From Alphaproteobacteria bacterium (GTDB lineage: Bacteria; Pseudomonadota; Alphaproteobacteria; Micropepsales; Micropepsaceae), in NCBI GenBank assembly GCA_023259375.1, contig JAHFQC010000012.1, positions 53,311 through 86,311 on the forward strand: 33,001 nt of DNA, in the 5' to 3' direction. Shown one piece after another: positions 25,233 through 32,586 of this stretch; within the stretch, counting starts at the first letter, position 1, and every line of letters begins with the position of its first letter. The position numbers and the translations under genes were made by a program. The notes under the pieces are model-generated. The model did not search any database, was not told where the DNA came from, and saw only the letters and a program-made list of their open reading frames with translations.

Positions 25233-27926
25233 ATGAACGACACGGACCTCTTCTGGCAGATCACCGTGGTCGAGGCGCTCCTCAACCTCGCCATCTTTGC
25301 CGCGGCCGTGATCGCCTACGGACCGGTCAATATCATCGCTGCGCGCCTGCGGATTTTTGCCAAGCTTCCGTCGGGCATCGCGACCGGCGCTCTATTCGGG
25401 ATAGCCACCGCGATTGCCGTGTTGCAGCCCGTGCATTTGACCGGCGGCGCCCCGACCGGAAGCCAGACGGTTCTGATCGCGCTCGCCGGTCTCCTCGCCG
25501 GACCGCTGGCGGCGCTGACGGCATTCGTGCTGGCGGGCACGACGGCGCTGGTGCCGCTGGTCGAGGACCTGCCGTTCGACGAATTCGGCCTCACCATTCT
25601 CGGCGTTGCGGCCTTGGCCGGCGTCCTCTTGCGTCTCGGCCTTGATCGCCGCCGCGATTGCGTCGGCGATGTTTCCTACTGGCACCTTCCGATCCTCGGC
25701 GGCTTGTCGGCAGTGCTCTGTCTGATCGCCCAATGGGGACTGCAGGGATGGAGTGCTACGGCATTGTCGGCCCTGCCGACGCTGGGGGCGAACGTCATCG
25801 AGATGACCATCCTTGGCACCTTGCTGCTGCACGAAAAGCGCCGCCACGAAGCCGAAGAGGATTTGCGCGCCAGCGAACTGCGTCTGGCCAACCAGGCCCG
25901 CGAATTGGCAGCGCGAACCGAAGAACTGGCCGCTCAAGCGAGCGAGCTGGCTGCCGCCCGTGATGCCGCCGAGGCCGCCGACCGTGCCAAAAGCGACTTC
26001 CTCGCCAATATGAGCCACGAGATCCGCACCCCGATGAACGGGGTCATCGGCATGGCCGGGCTCCTGCTCGAAACCGATCTCGACGAGGAGCAGCGCCGCT
26101 ACGCCGAAACGGTGTGCGAATCCGGTGAGGCGCTGATCGACATCGTCAACGACATTCTCGATATCTCCAAGCTCGAGGCCGGGCACCTCGAACTCGAAAC
26201 GATTGCCTTCAGCATCAACGACCTCGCCGACAAGGCGGCCGGTCTTCTGTTCCCCCGCGCCCGCGAGAAGGGCATCGACATCGGCGTGTTCGTGGCACCG
26301 GAGGTGTCGGGCTCATTTTGCGGCGATCCTTCCCGGCTGCGGCAGGTACTGCTCAATCTGATCGGCAACGCGGTAAAGTTCACCGAGCGCGGCGGCGTAG
26401 CGCTGCAGGTCTCGGCTGGCGAAGCGTCCGATCGTGTTCGCTTTGAAGTGGTCGACACCGGCATCGGGGTTGCCGAGGAGCGTCGCGGACTCCTGTTCCG
26501 GAAATTCAGCCAACTCGATTCCTCGGTGACGCGCCGCTACGGCGGTACCGGTCTCGGACTTGCGATCTGCAAGGAGTTGGTGGAGCTGATGGGTGGCGAG
26601 ATCGGCGTCGTCTCGGAGCCGGGCAACGGCGCGACGTTCTGGTTCGAGGTGCCGCTCGCGAAAGTCGCCGGGCCATCGCTCCCACCGTCTTTCCTGCCGC
26701 GGCGCCGGATGCGGGCGCTGGTGGTCGATGAAGTGCCGCTGATCGGCTACGTCACGCGCCGCCATCTCGAGTGCTTCGGCTTCGACGTCACTACGGCACT
26801 CAACCCGATTGCGGTGCTGGCCGAGATCAACCGTGCCGAGCAGCAGGACCAGCCGTTCGATCTGGTGGTCGTCGATCATGTCATGCCGGTTCTGCCCGGC
26901 GATAAATTGGCGGCACGGATCCGGGCCCTTCCCGCCGGCACTGCGATCAAGCTGGTGTTGCTCACCTCGGCCGGCCGCGAAACGGTCGAGGATGCATCCG
27001 TGGTCGATGCCGTTGTGGAAAAGCCGCTGCAGGCGCGTCGCTTCGGGGATTGTCTTGCCGCGCTGTTCCTGCCGCCGGTTCGTTCTGAAGCGGCTCGGGC
27101 GGGACAAGTCAGGCCGCTCCGCCGCGCTGGCGGCGGTCTTGCGGTGCTGATCGCCGAGGACAACCGGGTCAACCAGGATGTGGCGCGGACGATCCTCACC
27201 CGAGCCGGCCATCGCGTCGACGTTGCCGGGAACGGGCGGGCGGCGGTGGAGGCGGTGCGCCGCAATGTCTACGACGTGGTGTTGATGGACGTGCAGATGC
27301 CGGAGATGGACGGCAAAGAGGCGGTGGCGCTGATCCGCGCCTTGCCGCGGCCGTTGAATGGGGTGCATGTCATCGCCATGACGGCCAATGCCATGGAAGG
27401 CGCGCGCGAAGAGTATCTCGCGGCCGGCATGGACGACTACATCTGCAAGCCGGTGCAACCGAAGGTTCTGGTCGCCAGGCTGGCGGCGATTGCCGCCGCC
27501 AAATCGGCTCCGGTCATGCCGGCGGCGTCGCCCATAGCGGAGAACGCGCCGCTGCTCGACGAGCGCAACCTCACCGATCTGTTGGATGTCGTTCTCACCG
27601 AACAAACCGTTGGCTTCGTCGAGGTGTTCTTGCAGGATGCGACCGATCGGTTGTCACGGATTGCCAACGCCAGCGCGATCGGCGATCTCGACGACTGTCG
27701 CCGCGCCGCCCATTCGCTGATCAGCATGGCGGGCACGTTCGGGGCATCTCAGATGAGTGCACTGGCACGCCGGCTCGAAGCGGCCTGCAAGAGCGCCAAC
27801 GCCGCCGAGGCTGCGTTGCTGGCGGAGCGCCTGCAATCCTGCGGTGTTGAAACCGCCGCCGCGCTGAACCAATGGATCGCCAAGAGCCGAGCGGCTCATG
27901 ATCCGGCGGACGGACCTCGTGGCTGA
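25233..27926 (+). CDS. Membrane-bound hybrid histidine kinase with two receivers and an HPt domain
   Basis: This 897-residue inner-membrane sensor kinase has, in order: an N-terminal multi-helix region (about 1-200) resembling the 5TM-LytS type, with [18 protein letters not shown] and [19 protein letters not shown]; a coiled coil (about 205-255, [16 protein letters not shown]); HisKA with H262 in [11 protein letters not shown]; HATPase with [17 protein letters not shown] and [10 protein letters not shown]; receiver 1 (phosphoacceptor D548, acidic pair reduced to DE in VVDEVP); receiver 2 (D686 in [12 protein letters not shown] in CKPVQP); and HPt with H827 in [14 protein letters not shown]. 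This is a full internal phosphorelay lacking a DNA-binding output. No partner response regulator lies adjacent. The ATG at 25233 is 5 bases past the receptor stop and probably relies on coupling. Confidence 0.92.
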   Translation: MNDTDLFWQITVVEALLNLAIFAAAVIAYGPVNIIAARLRIFAKLPSGIATGALFGIATAIAVLQPVHLTGGAPTGSQTVLIALAGLLAGPLAALTAFVLAGTTALVPLVEDLPFDEFGLTILGVAALAGVLLRLGLDRRRDCVGDVSYWHLPILGGLSAVLCLIAQWGLQGWSATALSALPTLGANVIEMTILGTLLLHEKRRHEAEEDLRASELRLANQARELAARTEELAAQASELAAARDAAEAADRAKSDFLANMSHEIRTPMNGVIGMAGLLLETDLDEEQRRYAETVCESGEALIDIVNDILDISKLEAGHLELETIAFSINDLADKAAGLLFPRAREKGIDIGVFVAPEVSGSFCGDPSRLRQVLLNLIGNAVKFTERGGVALQVSAGEASDRVRFEVVDTGIGVAEERRGLLFRKFSQLDSSVTRRYGGTGLGLAICKELVELMGGEIGVVSEPGNGATFWFEVPLAKVAGPSLPPSFLPRRRMRALVVDEVPLIGYVTRRHLECFGFDVTTALNPIAVLAEINRAEQQDQPFDLVVVDHVMPVLPGDKLAARIRALPAGTAIKLVLLTSAGRETVEDASVVDAVVEKPLQARRFGDCLAALFLPPVRSEAARAGQVRPLRRAGGGLAVLIAEDNRVNQDVARTILTRAGHRVDVAGNGRAAVEAVRRNVYDVVLMDVQMPEMDGKEAVALIRALPRPLNGVHVIAMTANAMEGAREEYLAAGMDDYICKPVQPKVLVARLAAIAAAKSAPVMPAASPIAENAPLLDERNLTDLLDVVLTEQTVGFVEVFLQDATDRLSRIANASAIGDLDDCRRAAHSLISMAGTFGASQMSALARRLEAACKSANAAEAALLAERLQSCGVETAAALNQWIAKSRAAHDPADGPRG

Positions 27927-27933
27927 GACATCA

Positions 27934-27959
27934 ACTTTGCCTCAAGAAGCAGGCAAAGT
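27934..27959. terminator. Hairpin between convergent kinase and HxlR genes
   Basis: ACTTTGCCT and AGGCAAAGT pair perfectly (9 pairs) around an 8-base loop, 7 bases after the kinase stop and 10 before the HxlR stop. No T-run follows on either strand, so termination is plausible but unproven. Confidence 0.45.
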
Positions 27960-27969
27960 GAATTGCTTA

Positions 27970-28356
27970 CTATCGAGGACGCGGGCCGCAAGGCGTAGAG
28001 TGCGCCCTCAACCATACCTCGAAATCCTTGAGGCGCCCGACCAAGGCCATTCCGAGCGGCGTCAGTCCGTAAGTGACCTGCGGCGGCTGTCCCGGCTTTT
28101 CTTCGCGATAGACCAAGTCGTCGCGTTCAAGGCGGCGCAGCGATAGCGTCAGCATGCGTTGCGAAACCGGTTCGAGGCTGCGCTTGAGCTTGGCGAACCG
28201 CATCGGCTGGCGCCGCAGCATGCCGAGGATGGGAAAGGTCCAGCGATTGCCAAGCCGCTGCAGCAGCCGGTAAGCGTGCTCGAAACTGTCCGCGGCCGTC
28301 GGATCGTCCGCCAATGCACAAAGCGGCACGGCGCCATCCGTTCCTGCCGGAGGCAT
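27970..28356 (-). CDS. HxlR-family winged-helix transcriptional regulator
   Basis: This protein of about 128 residues has the HxlR signature: YRLLQRLGNRWTFPILGML, RFAKLKRSLEPVSQRMLTLSLRRLERDDLV, and a wing YREEKPGQPPQVTYGLTPLG. A single N-terminal cysteine (C13 in VPLCALADD) sits where redox-sensing HxlR members such as YodB and HypR keep a reactive cysteine, so thiol sensing is possible. I prefer the ATG at 28356 because GGAAG lies 5 bases upstream; an ATG at 28440 would add 28 unmatched residues. It diverges from the TetR-type gene over about 215 bases, the usual setting for control of a neighbour, but no enzyme gene lies close by. Confidence 0.85.
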   Translation of the reverse strand: MPPAGTDGAVPLCALADDPTAADSFEHAYRLLQRLGNRWTFPILGMLRRQPMRFAKLKRSLEPVSQRMLTLSLRRLERDDLVYREEKPGQPPQVTYGLTPLGMALVGRLKDFEVWLRAHSTPCGPRPR

Positions 28357-28571
28357 GGCATCTTCCGAATCTGGAAACGAATTCGTCACAATGCTGACCA
28401 AAGGCAGCACGGCGCTCTTTTCGCGGTGCGGACGGAGCATATACTCAACGCCAATTCCCCCCGGGGCTCCGGAATACCGAAGACCTCCGTACAAACGCAA
28501 TGTGCACTACAGACAGATAGAAAATATCTCGATTCGAAGAAAAAGACCAGCCAGTCGGAAATGAGGTGGTC

Positions 28572-29126
28572 ATGACGCGCAAGAAAAGCATCGATCCCGA
28601 ACGCATTCTCGATGCCGCCGAACGGATCCTCTCAGCGCGAGGCGCACACTCCCTGACACTCGACATGGTGGCGGCTGAAGCCGGCATATCCAAAGGCGGC
28701 TTGACCTATACCTTCCCGACCAAGGAAGCACTTCTGTCGGCGATTCTGGATCGCGGCATTGCGCGGCTTCGTGCCAGATTGAAGCCGCAGCGGGGATCGG
28801 AACGGGCAGAGCCGCGTTCCGAGTTGCGCCACTGGCTCGATATTTGCCGCGGCAACTCCACCATAAATGAAGTGAAGATCGGAGCCATTCTGGCCGCGCT
28901 CCAGCACGCGCCCGGCTCGCTCAAATCGACCCGATCCTACATCCGATGGATGCTGTCGAAGTTCGCGCCCGATACGGAGCTGGGCCGCCGCGCGCGTCTT
29001 GTCTTCTACGCCACACAGGGCCTTTTCCTTTTGCAAGGTTTCGGCCTGCTGACGCTGACGGCGGCCAAGCGCAAGCTGATCTTGGACGATTTCGTCAGTT
29101 TCCTGGCGGTGCGATCTCCACGGTAG
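28572..29126 (+). CDS. TetR/AcrR-family transcriptional regulator
   Basis: This 184-residue repressor has a standard TetR N-terminal helix-turn-helix (RILDAAERILSARGAHSLTLDMVAAEAGISKGGLTYTFPTKEALLSAIL). A helical C-terminal ligand/dimer domain follows, including RARLVFYATQGLFLLQGFGLL. The ATG at 28572 is preceded by GAGG at proper spacing; an in-frame GTG two codons earlier is less likely. It is divergent to the HxlR gene and convergent with the XRE gene, overlapping that gene's 3' end by 32 bases. No efflux pump or typical TetR target lies beside it, so its regulon is presumably elsewhere or self. Confidence 0.87.
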   Translation: MTRKKSIDPERILDAAERILSARGAHSLTLDMVAAEAGISKGGLTYTFPTKEALLSAILDRGIARLRARLKPQRGSERAEPRSELRHWLDICRGNSTINEVKIGAILAALQHAPGSLKSTRSYIRWMLSKFAPDTELGRRARLVFYATQGLFLLQGFGLLTLTAAKRKLILDDFVSFLAVRSPR

Positions 29127-29556
29127 CGGACGGCGGCGGTGGTGCGTCGCGATTTTGCACGATGCTGCGGACCAGATTCAGGACCGCCTTGCGCACGCTC
29201 GGATCCTTGATCGAGACGTAGCACTTGAGCAGATCGGCGCCGCCTCCGCCGGTGAGCGCCGCCATTCGCGCCGCACCGTTGACGGCTTCCGCTTGGGGAG
29301 CGAGGCCGGCTTCCTGATAGAAATAGTCGATCGGTACGTTCAGTTCGCGCGCAATCGCGTAGAGGCGCGTCGCGCTGATCCGGTTCATGCCTTTCTCGTA
29401 CTTCTGCAATTGCTGGTAGGTAATACCAATACGTTCTGCGAGAAGGTAGGCATCCACGTCCATCGTCCGGCGCCACAACCTTAGCCTGCCGCCGATGTAC
29501 TGATCCATCACTCCGGGTTTCTTTGACTCGTTATGATCTTTTGTTTTTTTTTCCAC
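29095..29556 (-). CDS. XRE-family helix-turn-helix regulator
   Basis: This protein of about 153 residues has an XRE/HTH_3 domain near its N-terminus (IGGRLRLWRRTMDVDAYLLAERIGITYQQLQKYEKGMNRISATRLYAIARELNVPIDYFYQ). An alanine- and proline-rich C-terminal tail follows. The QQLQKYEKG pattern is common in alphaproteobacterial members. Start choice is uncertain. GTG at 29556 follows GGTGAT, which matches the 3' part of the Shine-Dalgarno sequence and keeps the family's short basic pre-HTH stretch. ATG at 29508 is possible but has GGAG only 2 bases upstream. Codons 2-4 include a run of nine A, a potential slippage site. The gene's 3' end overlaps the convergent TetR gene. Confidence 0.8.
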   Translation of the reverse strand: MEKKTKDHNESKKPGVMDQYIGGRLRLWRRTMDVDAYLLAERIGITYQQLQKYEKGMNRISATRLYAIARELNVPIDYFYQEAGLAPQAEAVNGAARMAALTGGGGADLLKCYVSIKDPSVRKAVLNLVRSIVQNRDAPPPPSATVEIAPPGN

Positions 29557-29562
29557 GCTGAT

Positions 29563-29586
29563 CACCAAATCAATTCACCAAATCAA
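29563..29586. repeat. Tandem 11-bp direct repeat at the XRE gene start
   Basis: CACCAAATCAA occurs at 29563-29573 and again at 29576-29586, a 13-base period (TTGATTTGGTG twice on the gene's strand). It lies immediately upstream of the proposed start and overlaps the ribosome site, a natural place for autoregulation. Confidence 0.6.
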
Positions 29587-29944
29587 ATGGTCTACGTAGT
29601 TAACCAAAAGTAATGACCCACCTCTAGAAGGAACACGACTGTTCCTCGGGAGCTGTCGTCGCACCTCGTGTCGTCCTCGCCGTGGCAGATCGCGTTGATC
29701 GGCAGTGTCCTCACGGGGTCGTGAGCGCGAGCCGCACAGCGCCGTCTTCATTCCGTAGCCGCAGCGGATATACTCCGTATACGTACAAAGTGACGCGACG
29801 TCATCGCATTATTCCGCGCTGTCCGGGTGAGAAAGTATTGCGCTGCGCATTCGGATGTTGAGTATGAACACTCAACAAAAATGAGGAGTGCGCGTGCTGG
29901 CCCGTACCGCTGCGAGGTCGTCCGAGTCGATTTGTGTCAGGCCC
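29587..29944. promoter_or_regulatory. Intergenic region upstream of the UDP-GlcNAc epimerase gene, with inverted repeats
   Basis: About 360 bases without a convincing gene. It contains the palindrome CTACGTAG near 29591, a CTCACG-GGGT-CGTGAG hairpin at 29710-29725, and a perfect inverted repeat TGTTGAGT-N6-ACTCAACA at 29856-29877. The last lies just before AGGAG and a GTG at 29894, which is an alternative start for the epimerase. It must contain the XRE promoter and the promoter of the sugar genes; I could not define -35/-10 boxes with confidence. Confidence 0.45.
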
Positions 29945-31102
29945 ATGAAGGTCGCGTTTGTGATCGGCACCCGGCCCGAAGCGATCAAAATGTTTCCGGT
30001 GATCCATGCGCTCGAGCGCGAACCGGACTTCGCGCCGCTGGTGATCCTGACGGCGCAGCATCGCGACATGCTCGATCAGGTCATGGACATCGCGGGCCTC
30101 AAGGCGGACTTCGACCTCGATATTATGCAGCCAGGACAGAGTTTGACCGGTGTTACAACGGCTGCACTCGGCGCCTTGACGCCGCTGATCGAACGCGAAA
30201 AACCGGACCTTGTGGTGGTGCAAGGCGATACGACCACCGCGTTCGCCGGCGCCCTTGCGGCGTTCTACGCGAAGACACCGATTGCCCATATCGAAGCCGG
30301 CTTGCGCAGCGGCAAGAAGTATTCGCCGTTTCCCGAAGAGATCAATCGCTGTCTCGTCGATGCGATGACCGACGTGTTCCTGCCGCCGACCGAAAAGGCC
30401 AAGGCCAATCTTCTCAAACATGGCTATCCCGCCGATAGCATTCACGTCACCGGCAACACCGTGGTCGACGCGCTCATCTGGATCCGCGACCGTCTTGAAG
30501 CCGATCGCGCCTTGCGCGCGAACATCGAGGCGGGGCTGCCGCAGCTTATCGGCGGGCGGCGTCTGGTTCTGGTCACCAGCCATCGCCGCGAAAACTTCGA
30601 CGGCGGCATCGCCTCCATCTGCAGCGGGCTGCGGCGTTTGGCGGCACGTGGCGATGTCGAGATTGTGTTTCCGGTCCATCCCAATCCGAACGTCCGCGGT
30701 CCGGTCTACGAGACGCTCGACGGTGTCGACGGCATCGCATTGGTGCCGCCGCTGAACTATCTGCAGTTCGTCGCGCTCATGATGCGAGCGAATTTGATCG
30801 TTACCGATTCCGGCGGCGTGCAGGAGGAAGCGCCGGCACTCGGCGTGCCGGTTCTCGTTATGCGCGATACCACCGAACGCCCCGAGGGCGTCGAAGCCGG
30901 AACGGCGCGTCTCATCGGCGCCGATGGCGATCGCATCGTCGCGGAGGCGAGTGCGCTGCTCGACGACTCTTCTGCCTACCGGCGGATGGCGCAAGCGCAC
31001 AATCCGTTCGGCGACGGCAAGGCGTCGGAACGCATCACGCACATTTTGCGGGCGTATCTGAAGGAACGCATCGCGGGGGTGACGCAATCTGAAACAAGGT
31101 GA
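29945..31102 (+). CDS. wecB: UDP-N-acetylglucosamine 2-epimerase family protein (WecB/WbpI-like)
   Basis: This 385-residue cytosolic enzyme is of the UDP-GlcNAc 2-epimerase family, which makes UDP-ManNAc or related epimers for surface polysaccharides. Family motifs are the N-terminal VAFVIGTRPEAIKMFPV, VVVQGDTTTAFAGALAAF, HIEAGLRSGKKYSPFPEEINR, TSHRRENFDGG, VHPNPNVRGP and VTDSGGVQEEAPALGVPVLVMRDTTERPEG. The ATG at 29945 places the family N-terminus correctly. A GTG at 29894 has a better ribosome site (AGGAG) and would add 17 residues. It lies 95 bases ahead of a DegT-type aminotransferase. A WbpI-like role on a diacetamido uronic acid is possible, but WecB cannot be excluded. Confidence 0.9.
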   Translation: MKVAFVIGTRPEAIKMFPVIHALEREPDFAPLVILTAQHRDMLDQVMDIAGLKADFDLDIMQPGQSLTGVTTAALGALTPLIEREKPDLVVVQGDTTTAFAGALAAFYAKTPIAHIEAGLRSGKKYSPFPEEINRCLVDAMTDVFLPPTEKAKANLLKHGYPADSIHVTGNTVVDALIWIRDRLEADRALRANIEAGLPQLIGGRRLVLVTSHRRENFDGGIASICSGLRRLAARGDVEIVFPVHPNPNVRGPVYETLDGVDGIALVPPLNYLQFVALMMRANLIVTDSGGVQEEAPALGVPVLVMRDTTERPEGVEAGTARLIGADGDRIVAEASALLDDSSAYRRMAQAHNPFGDGKASERITHILRAYLKERIAGVTQSETR

Positions 31103-31118
31103 CGCAATCCGAAACATT
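31079..31118 (+). repeat. Tandem 20-bp duplication across the epimerase stop codon
   Basis: Two 20-base units, each beginning GGTGACGCAATC, lie back to back at 31079-31098 and 31099-31118 and match at 18 of 20 positions. The TGA stop of the epimerase is at the start of the second unit, so the first unit encodes the protein's last residues (VTQSETR). Confidence 0.8.
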
Positions 31119-31197
31119 AAGTGCTGGACCGCGCGTTGAAATTGCCGGGGGCGGTGTCTAGAACGCAGGGGTGGCGAGATTTCCCCGGAGGATTGTC

Positions 31198-32331
31198 GTG
31201 GGCGCTTCCATTCCTTTCATCGATCTGCAGGCTCAGCGTCGCCGCCTCGGCGAGACACTGAACCAAGCCGTTCTCGCGACGGTTGCGTCCGGGCAGTACA
31301 TCCAAGGCCCGCAGGTGCACGAGTTCGAAGAGAAAGTGGGCGCGTTTTGCGGCGCCAAGCATGTCGTCGGCTGCGCCAACGGCACCGATGCACTGGTGCT
31401 GCCGCTGAGGGCCTGGGGCGTCGGTCCTGGCGATGCGGTGTTCGTGCCGTCCTTCACGTTTGCGGCCACGGCGGAAGTCGCCGTGCTGGTCGGCGCCTCG
31501 CCGGTGTTCGTCGACGTGCTCGAAGACACCTTTAATATGGACCCGAAGAGCCTCGAAGCCGCCATTGCGATGGTGAAGAAAGAGGGCAAGCTGAAGCCCA
31601 AGGTCATCATCCCGGTCGATCTGTTCGGCCAGCCGGCCGACTACAAGGCGATCGAGCCGATTGCTGCGCGCGAAGGCCTGAAGCTGCTGTGCGACACCGC
31701 GCAGGGGTTCGGTTCGCGCTATCACGGCCGCGTCACCGGCAGCATCGGCGATGTCGCCTCCACCAGTTTCTTCCCGGCTAAGCCGCTCGGCTGCTATGGC
31801 GACGGCGGTGCGGTGTTCACCGATGATGCCGCCTTTGCCGATTTGCTGCGGTCGGTCCAGGTCCACGGCCAGGGCGTCGACAAATATGAAAACGTCCGCA
31901 TCGGGATGAATTCGCGCCTCGACTCGATCCAGGCGACGATCCTGATCGAGAAGCTGAAGATTTTCGCCGACGAGATCGAACTGCGGGAGAAAGTGGCACG
32001 ACGCTACGCGGCCGGGCTCGGTGCCTCCAATCGCATCCGCGTGCCGGTCGTGCCGGAAGGCTGCACCTCGACCTGGGCGCAGTACACGCTGCAGGTTCCC
32101 GATCGCGCCAAGCTCCAGGCCGACCTCAAGGCCAAAGGCATTCCGACGGCGGTTTATTATTCGATCCCGCTGGCGCGCCAGAAGGCCTACGCCCAGTACC
32201 CGAGCGCCCCGATCCCGGTGACCGAGAAGATCAGCCACACTGTAGTGTCGCTGCCGATGCATCCTTATCTGGATGAGGCGACCCAGGACACCATCATCGC
32301 TGCGGTGCTGGAGTCGGTCGGCCGCGACTAA
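31198..32331 (+). CDS. DegT/DnrJ/EryC1/StrS-family nucleotide-sugar aminotransferase (WbpE-like)
   Basis: This 377-residue PLP-dependent aminotransferase acts on keto-sugars bound to a nucleotide. Visible features are IPFIDLQAQRRRL at the start, CANGTDALVLPLRAWGVGPGDAV, PSFTFAATAEV, the cofactor-binding LLCDTAQGFGSRYHG and the Schiff-base lysine K195 in STSFFPAKPLGCYGDGGA, with NSRLDSIQATIL after it. The sequence is closest in style to WbpE/WlbC enzymes, which aminate UDP-3-keto-GlcNAcA. A 2-epimerase just upstream supports a di-N-acetylated uronic acid pathway, though the dehydrogenase and acetyltransferase are not in view. The GTG at 31198 has GGAGG 7 bases upstream; a GTG at 31171 lacks such a site. 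A strong terminator follows 23 bases after the stop. Confidence 0.9.
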   Translation: MGASIPFIDLQAQRRRLGETLNQAVLATVASGQYIQGPQVHEFEEKVGAFCGAKHVVGCANGTDALVLPLRAWGVGPGDAVFVPSFTFAATAEVAVLVGASPVFVDVLEDTFNMDPKSLEAAIAMVKKEGKLKPKVIIPVDLFGQPADYKAIEPIAAREGLKLLCDTAQGFGSRYHGRVTGSIGDVASTSFFPAKPLGCYGDGGAVFTDDAAFADLLRSVQVHGQGVDKYENVRIGMNSRLDSIQATILIEKLKIFADEIELREKVARRYAAGLGASNRIRVPVVPEGCTSTWAQYTLQVPDRAKLQADLKAKGIPTAVYYSIPLARQKAYAQYPSAPIPVTEKISHTVVSLPMHPYLDEATQDTIIAAVLESVGRD

Positions 32332-32354
32332 GAATTTCCCCTGGCGAAACGCGG

Positions 32355-32385
32355 GGCGGTCCGGAGACGGGCCGCCTCTTTTTTT
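32355..32385 (+). terminator. Strong intrinsic terminator after the sugar aminotransferase
   Basis: GGCGGTCC and GGGCCGCC form an 8-pair stem (one G-U) around GGAGAC, followed by TCTTTTTTT. This is the clearest intrinsic terminator in the window and ends the epimerase/aminotransferase unit. Confidence 0.9.
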
Positions 32386-32586
32386 GGCGGTCAGCGACAC
32401 GATGCCGTAAACAAGAATTGATCGCCGGCTATGCTAAGCGATTGCCATTCCTGGGATTTTCCTATCCGGCCACGCCTCTTGGGCGGTGCAGGAGATTTCC
32501 TCGTTCATCTTATATCCCCATTTCTATGTCAGAACCGGTGCTCAGGATGCGCCGCGGCGCGCCCGGACCTGCTTTGAGGTGCTCCG

